From NCBI GenBank assembly GCA_007449985.2, contig VIIQ02000006.1:186001-250000 (forward strand): a DNA stretch of 64,000 nt. The letters run 5' to 3'. This DNA comes from Desmodesmus armatus (Eukaryota > Chlorophyta > Chlorophyceae > Sphaeropleales > Scenedesmaceae). A model generated the notes under the pieces. It did no database searches, was not told where the DNA came from, and saw only the letters and a list, made by a program, of their open reading frames with translations. Within the stretch, counting starts at the first letter, position 1. Each line of letters opens with the position of its first letter. Positions 35,121 through 45,851 of the stretch are shown here, piece by piece. Both the position numbers and the translations under genes were made by a program.

Positions 35121-36042
35121 GCGGCAGCAACAGCAGCGGCGGCGACGCTCCAAGCAGCAGGACAGCTCAGAAGCGGAATCGGATGCGCCTGACGATGCTG
35201 CTGACAGCAGTGATGGTGAAGGGCGCGGCGGCAGGCGCAGGAGCGCCAGCAGCAGTGCCGGCGATGACAGCAGCGGCAGTGACGCAGGCAGCGGCAGCAG
35301 TGATGAGGGGGGCAGCGGGTCAAGCAGTGAGGAAGAGCAGCAGCAGTCAGAGGAGGAGGCTGTGCCTGCTCCACGGCGCAGCCGCCGGCAGTCGGCAGCG
35401 GATGGCGTGCTGGCTGCTGCTATCGCTGCGGGTGCTACTCCTCAGCGCTTGCTGGCAGCGGTTCAAGGCCGCAGCTCTGCGGGCAAGGCAGGCAAGGGCA
35501 AGACCAAGAATGGCAACAGCAGCAAGCAGCAACCGCGGAAGCGCAGCAGGAAGCGGCGGCGCTCGGCAGGTGTGTTGGTTTGTGGCTTTGCGCATTCCGC
35601 AGCAAAGTGTGTGATTGATTGTGTGGCACCTGTGAATTTCCCTTATGTGTGGTGTTCCCCTGCTGGCCAGCTGTGAGTGTTGCTGGTGGCAACCTCGGGG
35701 TCTCCGCCATGTTGGAATGCCATTGGTTGTCCGTCAGGCGCTTCTCACCCCCCCCCCCACCCCAAACACACACACTCACGCCTTGATCATGCTTGCATTG
35801 GCTGCATTGCAGGTGCTGACAGCGACCGTGCAGAGAGTGGGGAGGAAGAGGAGCAGCAGCAGCAGTCGCCTGCACGGCCGCGCAGTCGACGGCGGCGGGC
35901 AGCGGGTCAGGTTGACTACAAGCAGCTGCATGAGCAGCTGTTTGGCTTCTCAGCTTTTGAGGGCCTGGATGATGCGCTGTTCCAAGATGAAGACGATGCA
36001 GACTTTGACGCCCAGCAGCACGGTGCCGACTCTGATGACTGA
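31545..36042 (+). CDS. HAT3.1-like PHD-finger chromatin protein without homeodomain
   Basis: Exons 31545-33010, 33239-33317, 33579-33742, 34005-34095, 34451-34844, 35012-35569 and 35813-36042 (TGA) join in phase to 993 residues. Residues 1-480 are Ala-rich then acidic, then Gln/Pro/Lys/Arg-rich. Then come REKVKPKDELQRAQQIIERS and DSDGEVDVQDIFCAKC, matching the segment before the PHD of plant HAT3.1/PRHA homeodomain proteins. The PHD finger (547-597) has the full C4HC3 set: C547, C550, C564, C568, H573, C576, C594, C597. Such PHDs typically read histone H3 tails. A C-terminal VDYKQLHEQLFGF echoes the VDYKKLY motif that in plants comes before the homeobox, but no homeodomain follows. Ser/Asp/Glu clusters and 13 consecutive Gln (35080-35118) fill the rest. 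A nuclear chromatin role is inferred from the domains. Confidence 0.88.
35080..35118 (+). repeat. CAG microsatellite encoding 13 Gln
   Basis: Thirteen in-frame CAG codons lie inside the exon 35012-35569 of the PHD-finger gene. As a pure trinucleotide repeat it is likely to vary in length between strains. Confidence 0.95.
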
Positions 36043-36572
36043 TCTCATGAATCATCGTGCTGTGTGTGCTGTGCTGTGGTGGTGCCTTGCAAAGCTCGCT
36101 CGGCGTGCATAAAATGTACGTTGAATCTGATGGACGTGGTGTGTAACACAGCATAACAGACATTCACCACACAGCCTGTGAGCAGCAGCAGCAGCAGGAG
36201 CATCAAGCAAACAGCGCCTTGAGGTTGTCTTGATTCTGCTTGATCCAACATCGCCACACATTATGAAGAGGCCGTCCCGCGTCCCTGTACGGTGGATTAC
36301 ACCAGATCACGATAGTAACAGCGTTTGAAAAGAGTAACCCGTATCCGTCGAGACGCATTCCATGCCTCATATTGGGCTCACCTGCAGGGCTTTCCCACTT
36401 TCCTCCTGTTTTGACGCGCCCCAACGCATCCGCCTCATATTCGAAAGTTTGAATCCGTGGCCGAGAGTGTTTGCTGTTTACACGCTGCGCACAAGCTTGA
36501 CACGGCGCTGAAGGCCCGTCACAGTTGTTCTCCAGCTTCTACAGTCACTCAGCACCACAGATCACGGCAGCC
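36043..36572. other. Intergenic, PHD gene to RNR2
   Basis: 530 bp between two tandem plus-strand genes. TGTAA at 36142-36146 lies 100 bp past the PHD-gene stop. The section 36391-36420 holds TTTCCCAC and TTTTGACGCGCC, loosely like E2F sites (TTTSSCGC) that control S-phase genes in plants and algae, but neither is an exact match. Confidence 0.45.
36142..36146 (+). terminator. Candidate TGTAA poly(A) signal of the PHD-finger gene
   Basis: The pentamer lies 100 bp past the stop at 36042. Confidence 0.5.
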
Positions 36573-39221
36573 ATGGCGTCCAAGGGCAAGGAGGTGTCCA
36601 CTGTGGGAGAGCCTTTGCTGGATGACAACCCAGACCGCTTCTGCATGTTCCCGATCAAGTACCCTGTAAGTAGGACATGCGTATCGCACAACAACAGCTC
36701 CCTGCCTTGTTCCTCATGAGTATGCAAGGGACGCTGTGTGGCTTGGGCAGCTACTGTAGAATGCTGCTGCACTGCACCTGCTGCCCGATCAGTGCTTAGC
36801 AACGCCTGTACTTTCTGCATGCAGGTGATCTGGGAGATGTACAAGAAGGCAGAGGCCAGCTTTTGGACAGGTGAGCAGCAGGCGCTTGTGTGTGGGTACC
36901 ATCACAGCTGCAGCTTACAGTGGCTTTGTGACACTGATCGGGCCACGTGAGCAGGTCGACACTCCCTTGCCTTCATCATTAGTAAGGTGCTGAAGACATG
37001 CCGTGCCTGCGTTGTCGTATGTGCAGCTGAGGAGGTCGATCTCGCTGATGACCTGCGCCACTGGGAGGGCCTCAACGATGATGAGAAGCACTTCATCCTG
37101 CACGTGCTGGCTTTCTTCGCGGCTTCCGATGGCATTGTCCTGGAGAACCTGGGCGCGCGCTTCATGAAGGAGGTGCAGCTGCCTGAGGTGAGTCATGACA
37201 GCTGGGCTGCTGCAGCAGTGTTGATGCTGACTGAGGGCTAGAGAAGACTGCAGAGTGCAGCTGCAGTGCTGTTTGACGTCCAATCACAAGCAGCAGGGTT
37301 TGGTGTGGCTGTCTGCCTTGCCATGCTGTGTGTCACTTGCCTTCCGTTTGTCGTGCTGTTTGCTGGTTGATTGTTCAACTGTGCCACGTTCTGTTGACTG
37401 CAGGCACGCGCCTTCTATGGCTTCCAGATCGCCATTGAGAACATCCACTCAGGTAAGGTCAACGGGCCCAGGCCTCAAGGGGACATGCACAGGCAGGTCT
37501 CCTGCACTTGTTGCTGCAACGGGTAGGGCGACACTGCTCTGATACCCGTCTGTGCACCTTGCTTCATAGGCATGGGTCTCTATTGGTGATGGAACCCTCT
37601 GGCTGGCCATGAGCACATTGGCTTTACTGCCAATTGTGCTGAACATGTTCATGTGTCTGTACATGTGCAGAGATGTACAGCCTGCTGCTGGAGTCCTACA
37701 TCAAGGACCCAGCAGAGAAGGACCGCCTCTTCCACGCCATCGGCACTGTGCCCTGCGTCAAGAAGAAGGCAGACTGGGCTATCAAGTGGATCAACAGGTG
37801 GGCATGACACTGCTGCACCTGGTAGCTGCTGTGATAAATGCAAATTGCCAGGCCATGCTGCCTGCTGAAAAATATCCTCATTTCAGTCTGCTAGGAGTGT
37901 GTTTGTCAGCACGAGGTGATGCTGCAGCCAAGCTGGCAACAATTCTGGACTGTGCGCTCACGCGCAACCTGTCCCTGGCTTGGTTGTGTTGCTGTTGCTG
38001 CAGTTCTGGCTCCTTTGCAGAGCGCCTGGTGGCATACGCTGCTGTGGAGGGTATCTTCTTCAGTGGAAGCTTCTGCGCTATCTTCTGGCTGAAGAAGCGT
38101 GGCTTGATGCCCGGCCTCACCTTCAGCAACGAGCTGATCAGCAGGGATGAGGGCCTGCACACAGACTTTGGCTGCCTTCTGTACAGGTGTGTGCAGCCGC
38201 GACTGTTGCAGATGCGCAGGCTTGTGGACTGTGTCACACACACTAGTATTCATCCAGCAACTTGTTCAGGGTTAGGGGTGCTGATGTACTAACTAGTTGG
38301 TTTGTTTGTACCCCTGAGTACAGCAGCTCTTTCACCATGGGGTTGGCTGCCGTTCAAGGCCTGTCTGCTGGTAAAATCTTCATGGTCTCTTGTGTTGTTG
38401 TGTGCTCGCTCTGAGCATGCCAAGTGAAAGTTCAGGATTCAAGCCTGAATGTGCATGTACCCTGCCTGCTGACTGCCATTCACCCTTTGCAGCATGCTGA
38501 ACAACCAGTTGGAGAAGCAGCAGGTGCTGGACATCATCACAGAGGCCGTCAAGATTGAGCAGGAGTTTGTGTGTGACGCCCTGCCCGTGGACCTGATTGG
38601 CATGAACGGCGGCCTGATGAGCAACTACATCGAGTTTGTTGCTGACAGGCTGCTGGTGGCACTGGGCCTGGACAAGCACTACAAGACTGCCAACCCCTTT
38701 GACTGGATGGAGATCATCAGCCTACAGTGAGTGCAGATGCTGATGCTCGGGCGGGTGGGGTTGTTGGTGGAGGTGTGCTTGGGTGGTCTGCTTGTCGGCG
38801 ACTGTTGGCAAGGGCAGCAGGCACTGCGTGTCGTCGTGGCCACGTGGTCGGTTCCTCAAAATGCCTGCTTTCCGTCCTGCAAATGCGGTGTCGAACGCTT
38901 GGGCCTTTGTCAGAAAGCAGGCAACCTGTGGCGCTTCTTAAGCGCCGACAGCATGCATGTTAGGCTGCATCACCGTCAACTGGCAACAATGCTGTCACAT
39001 TGAGGAAGATGGAGCGAGTGCAGTGCAGTCCTGCTCACATGTGCTGGTTGCTGTGGCTGTCAGCTCTGCTGAGCTAGTCTGAAATTGTGCTTGTCTTGTG
39101 TGTGTGCTACAGGGGCAAGACCAACTTCTTCGAGAAGCGTGTGGGCGAGTACCAGAAGTCCAGCGTCATGGCTGGCCTTACAGGCACCGTGCACAACTTC
39201 CAGCTGGATGCAGACTTCTAG
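36573..39221 (+). CDS. RNR2: Ribonucleoside-diphosphate reductase small subunit (R2)
   Basis: Exons 36573-36665, 36825-36870, 37027-37187, 37404-37452, 37671-37797, 38004-38186, 38493-38726 and 39113-39221 (TAG) join in phase to 333 residues, a full class Ia eukaryotic R2. It supplies the tyrosyl radical that lets the large subunit reduce ribonucleoside diphosphates to deoxy forms. The di-iron ligands are present with the spacing of mouse R2: Asp81, Glu112, His115, Glu174, Glu208 and His211. The radical Tyr119 lies in IENIHSEMYSLL. The C-terminus FQLDADF is the canonical tail that binds the large subunit and carries the radical-transfer chain. The ATG has a strong context (AGCCATGGC); an in-frame ATG at 36525 would add 16 residues and is less likely. 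Cytosolic, S-phase expression is expected from the family. Confidence 0.97.
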
Positions 39222-39792
39222 GCACCCTCTGTATGTGCTGCTGTTGCGCAACAGCGCAGTAAACCGTTTGGTGTTTAGCGTGAGGGTGTTTTCTCAGGGG
39301 TTTTGCCAGCTGTACAGGCAGTCGGCTGGTTGAGAGGCTGGTTGAGAGAGCATGAAGGGTGGGGTGTGTTGAGCAGGCTGTGTGTGGGGCACAGCTGCCT
39401 TCGTGCCTGTACAGGTCCACCGCAGCCGTAAGGTTTGCAAGTGGCTGGCTTGTCTCTTGAAGTGTGTGTACTGTGTTGCCTTGACTGAATCTGGTTGTGT
39501 TGACAGGCATGCGCATACGCGGCTGCCTTTGTATGCTGTTGTTGACTCTTACAGCAGGCCTGCACCCCTCCTGGTGCAAGGTGCTGTGTGCAGGGAGCAT
39601 TGACGAGCATGACCCGGCTTGCCAAGGCTGACAAGCCTATGTGCAAGGGATGCAGCTGTTAGCTGTGTGGCTGTACTATGTTTACTGCTAGCCAGCATGC
39701 CGAGGCGTTGACAGGCAGGGTGTGCTATGAGGGCTGACAGATGTATTGTGACGTGGCTTACAGCTGCAATGCATTGCGCATCGTGCGTTGCT

Positions 39793-39797
39793 TGTAA
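39793..39797 (+). terminator. Candidate TGTAA poly(A) signal of RNR2
   Basis: It is the first TGTAA after the RNR2 stop, giving a 3' UTR of about 0.6 kb. Confidence 0.4.
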
Positions 39798-41265
39798 CCT
39801 TATCTGTCACATGCACTGCCAAAGGCGAGGTTAGCAAATTGGAACCACCGCAAGTCTTGTCATGACAGATAAGTGCATAGGCTGCCTGTCCCACTGTCGC
39901 ACCAACAGAGCAGCAAGTGTCCAACACAATGATGTACCGGCAGGTTGACAACCTAAACCAGAAGGTCACAAGCCAGAGGCGCACAGATCACATCAGGCAG
40001 GTGAGCCTGCATAGCATGGCAGATTGGCACTTGGTGCTGCAAGCGTCAAGGCAACCAGGGGTACTGTCCTAAACTGCGTGTGTCTGCTGTCACACCAAGT
40101 CACTGTGCTACTGCAATGCCCACTCAGTCATTACCAAACATCTTGCATGTGACCGATGCTTGCTTGAAAAGCCTGGCTCAGCTTGTCCCAATCCTCCTCC
40201 CAAGGCAAAGACTTGGAGCACAACTGACCGCGGCTATGCATGCCAAGCTGCTGCCATCAAACAGCACTGAGAGCCGTGCTTCTACTCTTGCCTCCCTGGT
40301 GGCACAGTGCCAGAGCATGCATCAGAGGACATCCAAAGATCTCAAAAAGCACTACTTCGGCAGCCTGCATGACTTGCTTACTCCCACAAAGGCCTTGGTG
40401 GTTACAACGGCAGCCCACTAAGGCAGTTTGTGCCTTGCTCACACAGTCAGCAAGTTCACACATGCGCTGTGGGCTTGTGCAACCACAGACAACAAAGCAG
40501 GTTGTACACCGTACACCACCTGCTTTGACTCCCACACCAAGAGCAATGTCAATGTCCAGATATACACAGAGTCAGCATGCCGCACAAAAGCCAGCAATGC
40601 GGGTGTCATGGGTTCGATGCCAATGCCAAAAAAAGGCCAACAAAGCGTGGGTGCCAAAAGTGGGGTTTGTCTCGAGGTTATTTGCAAAAGCAGTGTTACA
40701 CAGTCAGCGCAACACCCAATATGCTGTGAAGCACCCCCAGTGTTGCTGCAGCACTGCTCTATCCCTGACATGAAACACCGCTGAGACGGTTTCCAGCTGC
40801 ACAAGCAGATAGCTGGCAACAACATCGTTGGCTGCATCCCAATCGCACACCCCATCCACTGCGGCCCAGAGGGGGCCTGAGCAAAAAAGCTGGGGCAACG
40901 CGATGCTCCTGGCCACACGCCAGAGACTCAGAGCATCCCGCGGCAGGCATCCATACGTCAGCCAGGGTCCCGTGCTGCAGTCAGCTGCTCAGGCGCTCAC
41001 ATGTGACTCGCTGGGGAATCCTGAACATTTGCTGCTCAGCGTGCCACAGTGTATCTGCACAGCGGCCAGGCACCAGCTGGGCTGGCAACCTTCTTATCAC
41101 GCCACGCAACAACCTGCCTACTGTACAATACCCAAGCGGAGCCTGTTGCGCACACCTGGCAGCCCACGACTGCTGCCACGTGGCGCGCTGATTCCCACCA
41201 TCCAGTTGACAAAGCCCCTCACAAGCCATCCCGCGTCAAACCAGGTCACCAAAGAATACACAACT

Positions 41266-41270
41266 TTACA
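41266..41270 (-). terminator. Candidate TGTAA poly(A) signal of the Aurora-like kinase
   Basis: TTACA on the plus strand reads TGTAA on the minus strand, 118 bp after the kinase stop. Confidence 0.5.
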
Positions 41271-41387
41271 AGCTCGATGGACGAGTGCCACGAATAAGCC
41301 CGGAAACCACTTGCAAACCTGCCTACCCAAAGGACTCGGAGCCATGCACTCTACCCTACTCTCAGAGCCCAGCACACATGACCACAC

Positions 41388-44300
41388 TCAGTGCGCAGCA
41401 CGGAAGCTGTTGGAAGGCAGCTTGCCTGCAGCCCCCAGGACTGTTGCATGCTGCTTGGGTGCAGCGGCTGTGAGTGGTGCCGCAGCCGCCAGTGCGCCGG
41501 CGGCTGGGGCTTTGGTGCTGCTGGCAGCACTGCTTCCAAACGCGCTGGCAAACAGGAACGTGCGTGCATCCGCATCCAGCTTCAGGCTGCCTCCCTTGTG
41601 CAGTGGGCCAGGGGGTGCCAGCGCTGCAGGGCTAGCTGCGCTGGCCAGCACAGGGGCTGGAACAGGAGCTGGTGCTGCCATGGCAGCCTTGAGCAGGTGG
41701 GATGGCCCCCGCGGCTTGCCAGCACCTGCCAGCAGGCAGGGCGAGCTGGCAGAGGAGAGGTGTGCATGCAGGTCCTCCTTGCTGACCAGCGGGGGCTCGG
41801 CTGCCTTGCCCTGCAAGGCGTGGGCGCCAGCAATCATCTTGTTGGCCACTGTCTGCTTGATGTTCTTCTTGACTGCGTTGAGAGCAGCTGCCGCAGCAGC
41901 TGCTGCTGACATGGGCTGCTGCTCCCCAGCTGGGGCCGCCTCCCTGCTCTCTCCCAGGTTGCTTGCTGCTGCAGGAGGCGGGCTCTGCAGGAGTGCTGAC
42001 AGGTTTGCGAGGGAAGGGCAGGATGCAGACACGTTGGCTGCACCGATGGCTGCACCTGCTGCTGCCGTGGCTGCTGCCACCTGGCTGGTGGTGAAGGTGC
42101 TGGTGGCTGCAGTGGGAGCGCCTGCAGCGAGGTTGATCTGGCGCATGGAGCGGCGCATGCGGTACAGCTCCACCCACGGGTGGTGCACCATGTCCAGCAC
42201 AGTTGGGCGCTCTTCCGGGTTCTTGCGCAGAGCTGCACGGCAGGCACAAGGCAGCACAGGGGCGGGTATGCGTCAGTGGGCCTGTGTTGGGTGCTGTCAC
42301 GGATATGTCAGTGTGGGGTAGTCTCTGGAACTCTCTACTGTACGGCTGCAATGCAACGCTGGGCCCTATGCCAGCAGGTTGTGTGCATGATCACCAAGCA
42401 GCACTGTCGCCCACCCTGAAACACAAGCGCTGCACAACTCAAGCAATCAGCCGGGATTGCAGCGCACCTGCACAGATGAAGTTCTTGGCTGCCTCGCTGA
42501 TGGTGGGAGGGAAGTGCGGCACACCGCTGACAATGCGGGCCTCTGTGTTGCTCTTGCTCTTGTCGTAGAAGGGGGGGCAGCCCACCAGGAGCTCGTACAC
42601 CAGCACACCCACCGCCCAGCTGTCCACAGTGTTGCTGTAGTGCAGGTGCTCCTTCTCCTTGTTCTCCTCTGGCTTGCTCTTGTAGGGGCACTTCAACACC
42701 TGCAGCACGCGCAAACAAACACAACTGGTTACGTTCCTGGACAGACAGGCAGGCAGGCCAGCATGCACAGTGTGTGTCCCATGGACATGCAGCTACTGCA
42801 CCTGCCGTGCATGAAACAGCTCATGGCTTGGAGGGCATGCATACCTCAGGCGCCATGTAGTCGAGTGTTCCTGCGCGTGTCACTGCCCGCTCCTCGCGCA
42901 GGTCGATGGCCAGGCCGAAGTCGGCCAGCTTCAGGCAGGAGCCGTTGTTGGCAAACAGGATGTTCTCCGGCTTGATGTCACGGTGGATGATCGCGCGCGT
43001 GTGCAGGTACTGTACAAGGAAGCAGAGGGGCAGCTGTTTGTCAGGAAGTGCTGGGAACCTGCACATCTCACCGCTGAGAAAACCCTCTGCTATCTGCCTT
43101 GTGGCCCATACATCTGCGCACGCCATGCATTATTGCTGCAGCACTGCTGTGTCTGAACAGAGCTGTACAAGACAGCAAGCATATACCCAGAACGCCAGTT
43201 GAAACCCAGCACACGCATGCAGCCTCCTCACCTGCAGCACCCTGAGGAAGGGGTCCAGCACCATCTGCACTGCCACACGCTCGCTCAGGCACCCGCCGTA
43301 CTTCTGCAGCAGGTTGAACAGGTCACCACCATCTGCATACTCCTGCACCATCACCACACGGTCACCCTCCTGCAGGTGGCAGCAGCACACAAGATGTGGC
43401 ACCAGTGAGCGATTGGTGGGGCACTGCAGCATGCTCTGCAGAAGTTTGCAAGTTGGACGCAACCATGGGGGCATTAGACGCACTGCTGACAACAGTAGCT
43501 GTGGGTGCCTGGTCAGGATGCAGGGTGGGAAACCGGTGCTGACGCTGCCAGCCTGGTGCAGGCCACATACCTGGAATGCTGCAAACAGGTTGATGATGTT
43601 CTCGTGATTGCAGGTGTTGTGCAGCCGGACCTCCCTGTAGATCTGGTGCTGATAGAGCTCGCAGATGCTGCTCATGAGGTAGCACTTGAGCACCACAACC
43701 TCGCGTGAGCGCTTGCAGATGGCCTTGTACACTGCGCAACAGCAGCACACACAGCACAACCAACAGGTGTGTACAAGGCAGCTTGCTGCGCGCCTGCATG
43801 CGTAAGGGGAGTGCATGCGCAGTGCTGCCACAGGCACACCTGCTATTGTGGACACCTGCATCCGCACTCAGCTGCTCACTTGCTGCTGGTGCTGCGCCTG
43901 AACAGGATCCTCCTGCTGCATGGTGGCTGCGCTTTGACCAGCCTTGCACGCATGTGTGCATGTCCTGCACGCCTCCTGCACCTACCCATGGATGCATAGC
44001 CCTTGTACAGCTTGTCTGTGATGACGTAATCGTCCAGGCACCACTCAACACGCTGCATGGAGGGGGCAGCTGCCTGCAGATGGCCAGCAGTGTGCTCTTG
44101 CGGCCAGGGCTCACAGGTGGGGGAGCCATGTAGGCAGAGTTGGACCGTGGAGTTGAATCCATGCTGCTGTTGTAGCGAGATGGGCTGCCTGTTAGGCCAT
44201 GCAGGCAGCAGGGAAACGTGAAAGGAATGCGTCAGGTGCAGGAAACTGCATGCAAGTCTGTACATGGAGTACCGCAGGCAAAGACAGCTGCTGCTCCTCG

Positions 44301-45191
44301 CGCTGGGCCTCCAGGGCAGTTGCAAGTGCTGATGTCAGCACACATGCGCGAACTGCAGCAAAAGGGTCAGCACACGCTGATGTGGCGCACAAGAGCAGCA
44401 ATGCCCTCCCAATGCTGTTTTATATGTTGTGTGCATGTCCTATGCTGCCTGGCATTCCATCCTGCATATGCTGCTGCTGTTGCCAGTGCTCAGCCCGCAC
44501 CTGAGCCTGACTGACTGCCACTCGTTTTTGGCATGATGGCACGGAAGGCAGCAATCAACCCGTGACCGCCTTCGCCACTGCTGCTGGACGAATCACTACC
44601 CAGTTGCTGCCAAAGAGCTTGTTGAAGGTGCCCTTGAGCCCACTGGAAGCACCCTGGGGTGCCTCTGCTGCTTGCTGTACTGGGGTTGCGGGGCATCTGA
44701 GGACATGCTGCTCAGGCTGTTGCTGTAAGTGGCCCCAAGCTTGATTGATTCTACAGCTGGTGTTTGAGGCCTTGTGCTGGACAGTTCTGCCTCGGCTTGC
44801 TCGGTGTCCTCGTAACTGCTGCGACAGCTCTCGTAGTTGAAGCGACCAGAATCACTCTCCAGCACAGCTTTCTGCTTTGCTGAATCTCTGCAGACCGGCT
44901 CCCCAACCTGCATGGAAAAGAAACACAACGCTGTTGAGTCGTTGAGAACACTTTTGAGTGTGTGCTGCCATCGGGCATCGAGAGCTGCAGCAATAGTGTC
45001 CTTCTGCTGGGGTGGTTTGGCTCTGTGCTCACCTTGCCCAACGCTGCTGGCTGGGGGCTCAAAGGCTGGAGGTTGGACCCATTATGTTTGACTGGTTGCG
45101 GACCCTCAGGTCGGATCTTGAGTGCCTCCGTGGTTGCTGGTTTGAAGAACTGCTGCTCACCCAGGTCGGCCTGACCAGGAGCAACACAGGC
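41388..45191 (-). CDS. Aurora-like (ALK-type) serine/threonine kinase
   Basis: Catalytic exons (minus): a segment ending near 43986, then 43731-43571, 43369-43232, 43009-42845, 42699-42468 and 42232-41388 (stop), in phase. The kinase starts at [20 protein letters not shown], with an atypical Gly-loop, then VVVLKCY (catalytic Lys), [33 protein letters not shown] and [15 protein letters not shown]. This is a complete active kinase, closest in pattern to green-algal Aurora-like kinases. An Ala/Ser/Pro-rich tail of about 250 residues follows. Upstream exons 45191-45033 and 44907 onward are in phase with each other and give an acidic Ser-rich N-terminus that I assign to the same gene. The first exon was not found. 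Frame continuity needs one extra base at the homopolymers 44062-44066 and 44690-44693. Substrate unknown; a cell-cycle or flagellar role would be by analogy only. Confidence 0.82.
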
Positions 45192-45851
45192 CTGTGTAGA
45201 CAACATTGTATGATTAAGGACGAAAAGAACGAACACTATGTGAACATGAACAGCTATACGGAGGGCTGCAGAATTGCTATGCCCCGGACGCGCCTCAGCA
45301 GATGGCCCCGACTGGCTGCGCAGTGCAACGAGCCCCAAACATGCAAATGGACATTATAAATTTGCAACTCTGATGCTCGATTGAGCTGGCGATGCACTTC
45401 ACACCATGTGTACAGGATGGGCTCAGGGATGCACTGTGCAGCTGTGTTGCCATGGTTACTCTCCTCTACAGCTACAACATACCTTCAATGAATACAATGG
45501 TCCAATTATCTGTGTCTCAACTCGTTCCAGGCTGGCAGCTGTTCTAGAGAAACAATGGCGCCCGAGCAGTCTTGGCAGCAACTTGAGCAGTCAGGGTCAC
45601 TTCAGCACGGTTGGTTCTACATAGGTGGTTCCCGAGTGCGGCTCTGCCGCCTCTGGGCAGCAGATGACTGACTGACATGTCACACAAGTCACTCCCACTT
45701 CCCGCGCATTCAGCGCGGCTCAATGCTTTGGTGTGTGCATTTCGACGCGCACACTGTGCGTTTTGTTCTGTGTTAAAGGTGAGATGCGACCGCAGGCTGT
45801 ACAACTGCGCAGCCAGCCGCAGCCAGGCTCCAGGAGCACTTCAGCACCCGG
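45192..45851. other. Gap upstream of kinase, past lipase 3' end
   Basis: Both flanking genes are on the minus strand. The start codon and first exon of the kinase must lie here. An ATG in good context at about 45454 (minus) and a donor-like AAG/GTATGT near 45485 are visible, but no combination gives a phase-matched first exon. Confidence 0.35.

Larger units (their letters stand above)
39222..41387. other. Intergenic between convergent RNR2 and Aurora-like kinase genes
   Basis: Nearly 2.2 kb without a recognised gene. TGTAA at 39793-39797 (570 bp past the RNR2 stop) and TTACA at 41266-41270 (120 bp past the kinase stop, minus strand) are candidate poly(A) signals. An open frame running from 40828 on the plus strand is antisense to the kinase's last exon and is not a gene. 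Confidence 0.55.

Noticed and set aside
40828..42321. 497-codon open frame on the plus strand
   Set aside because: It is antisense to the last exon of the Aurora-like kinase, whose Ala/Ser-rich GC-rich code opens the opposite frame. Its first part has no family pattern.
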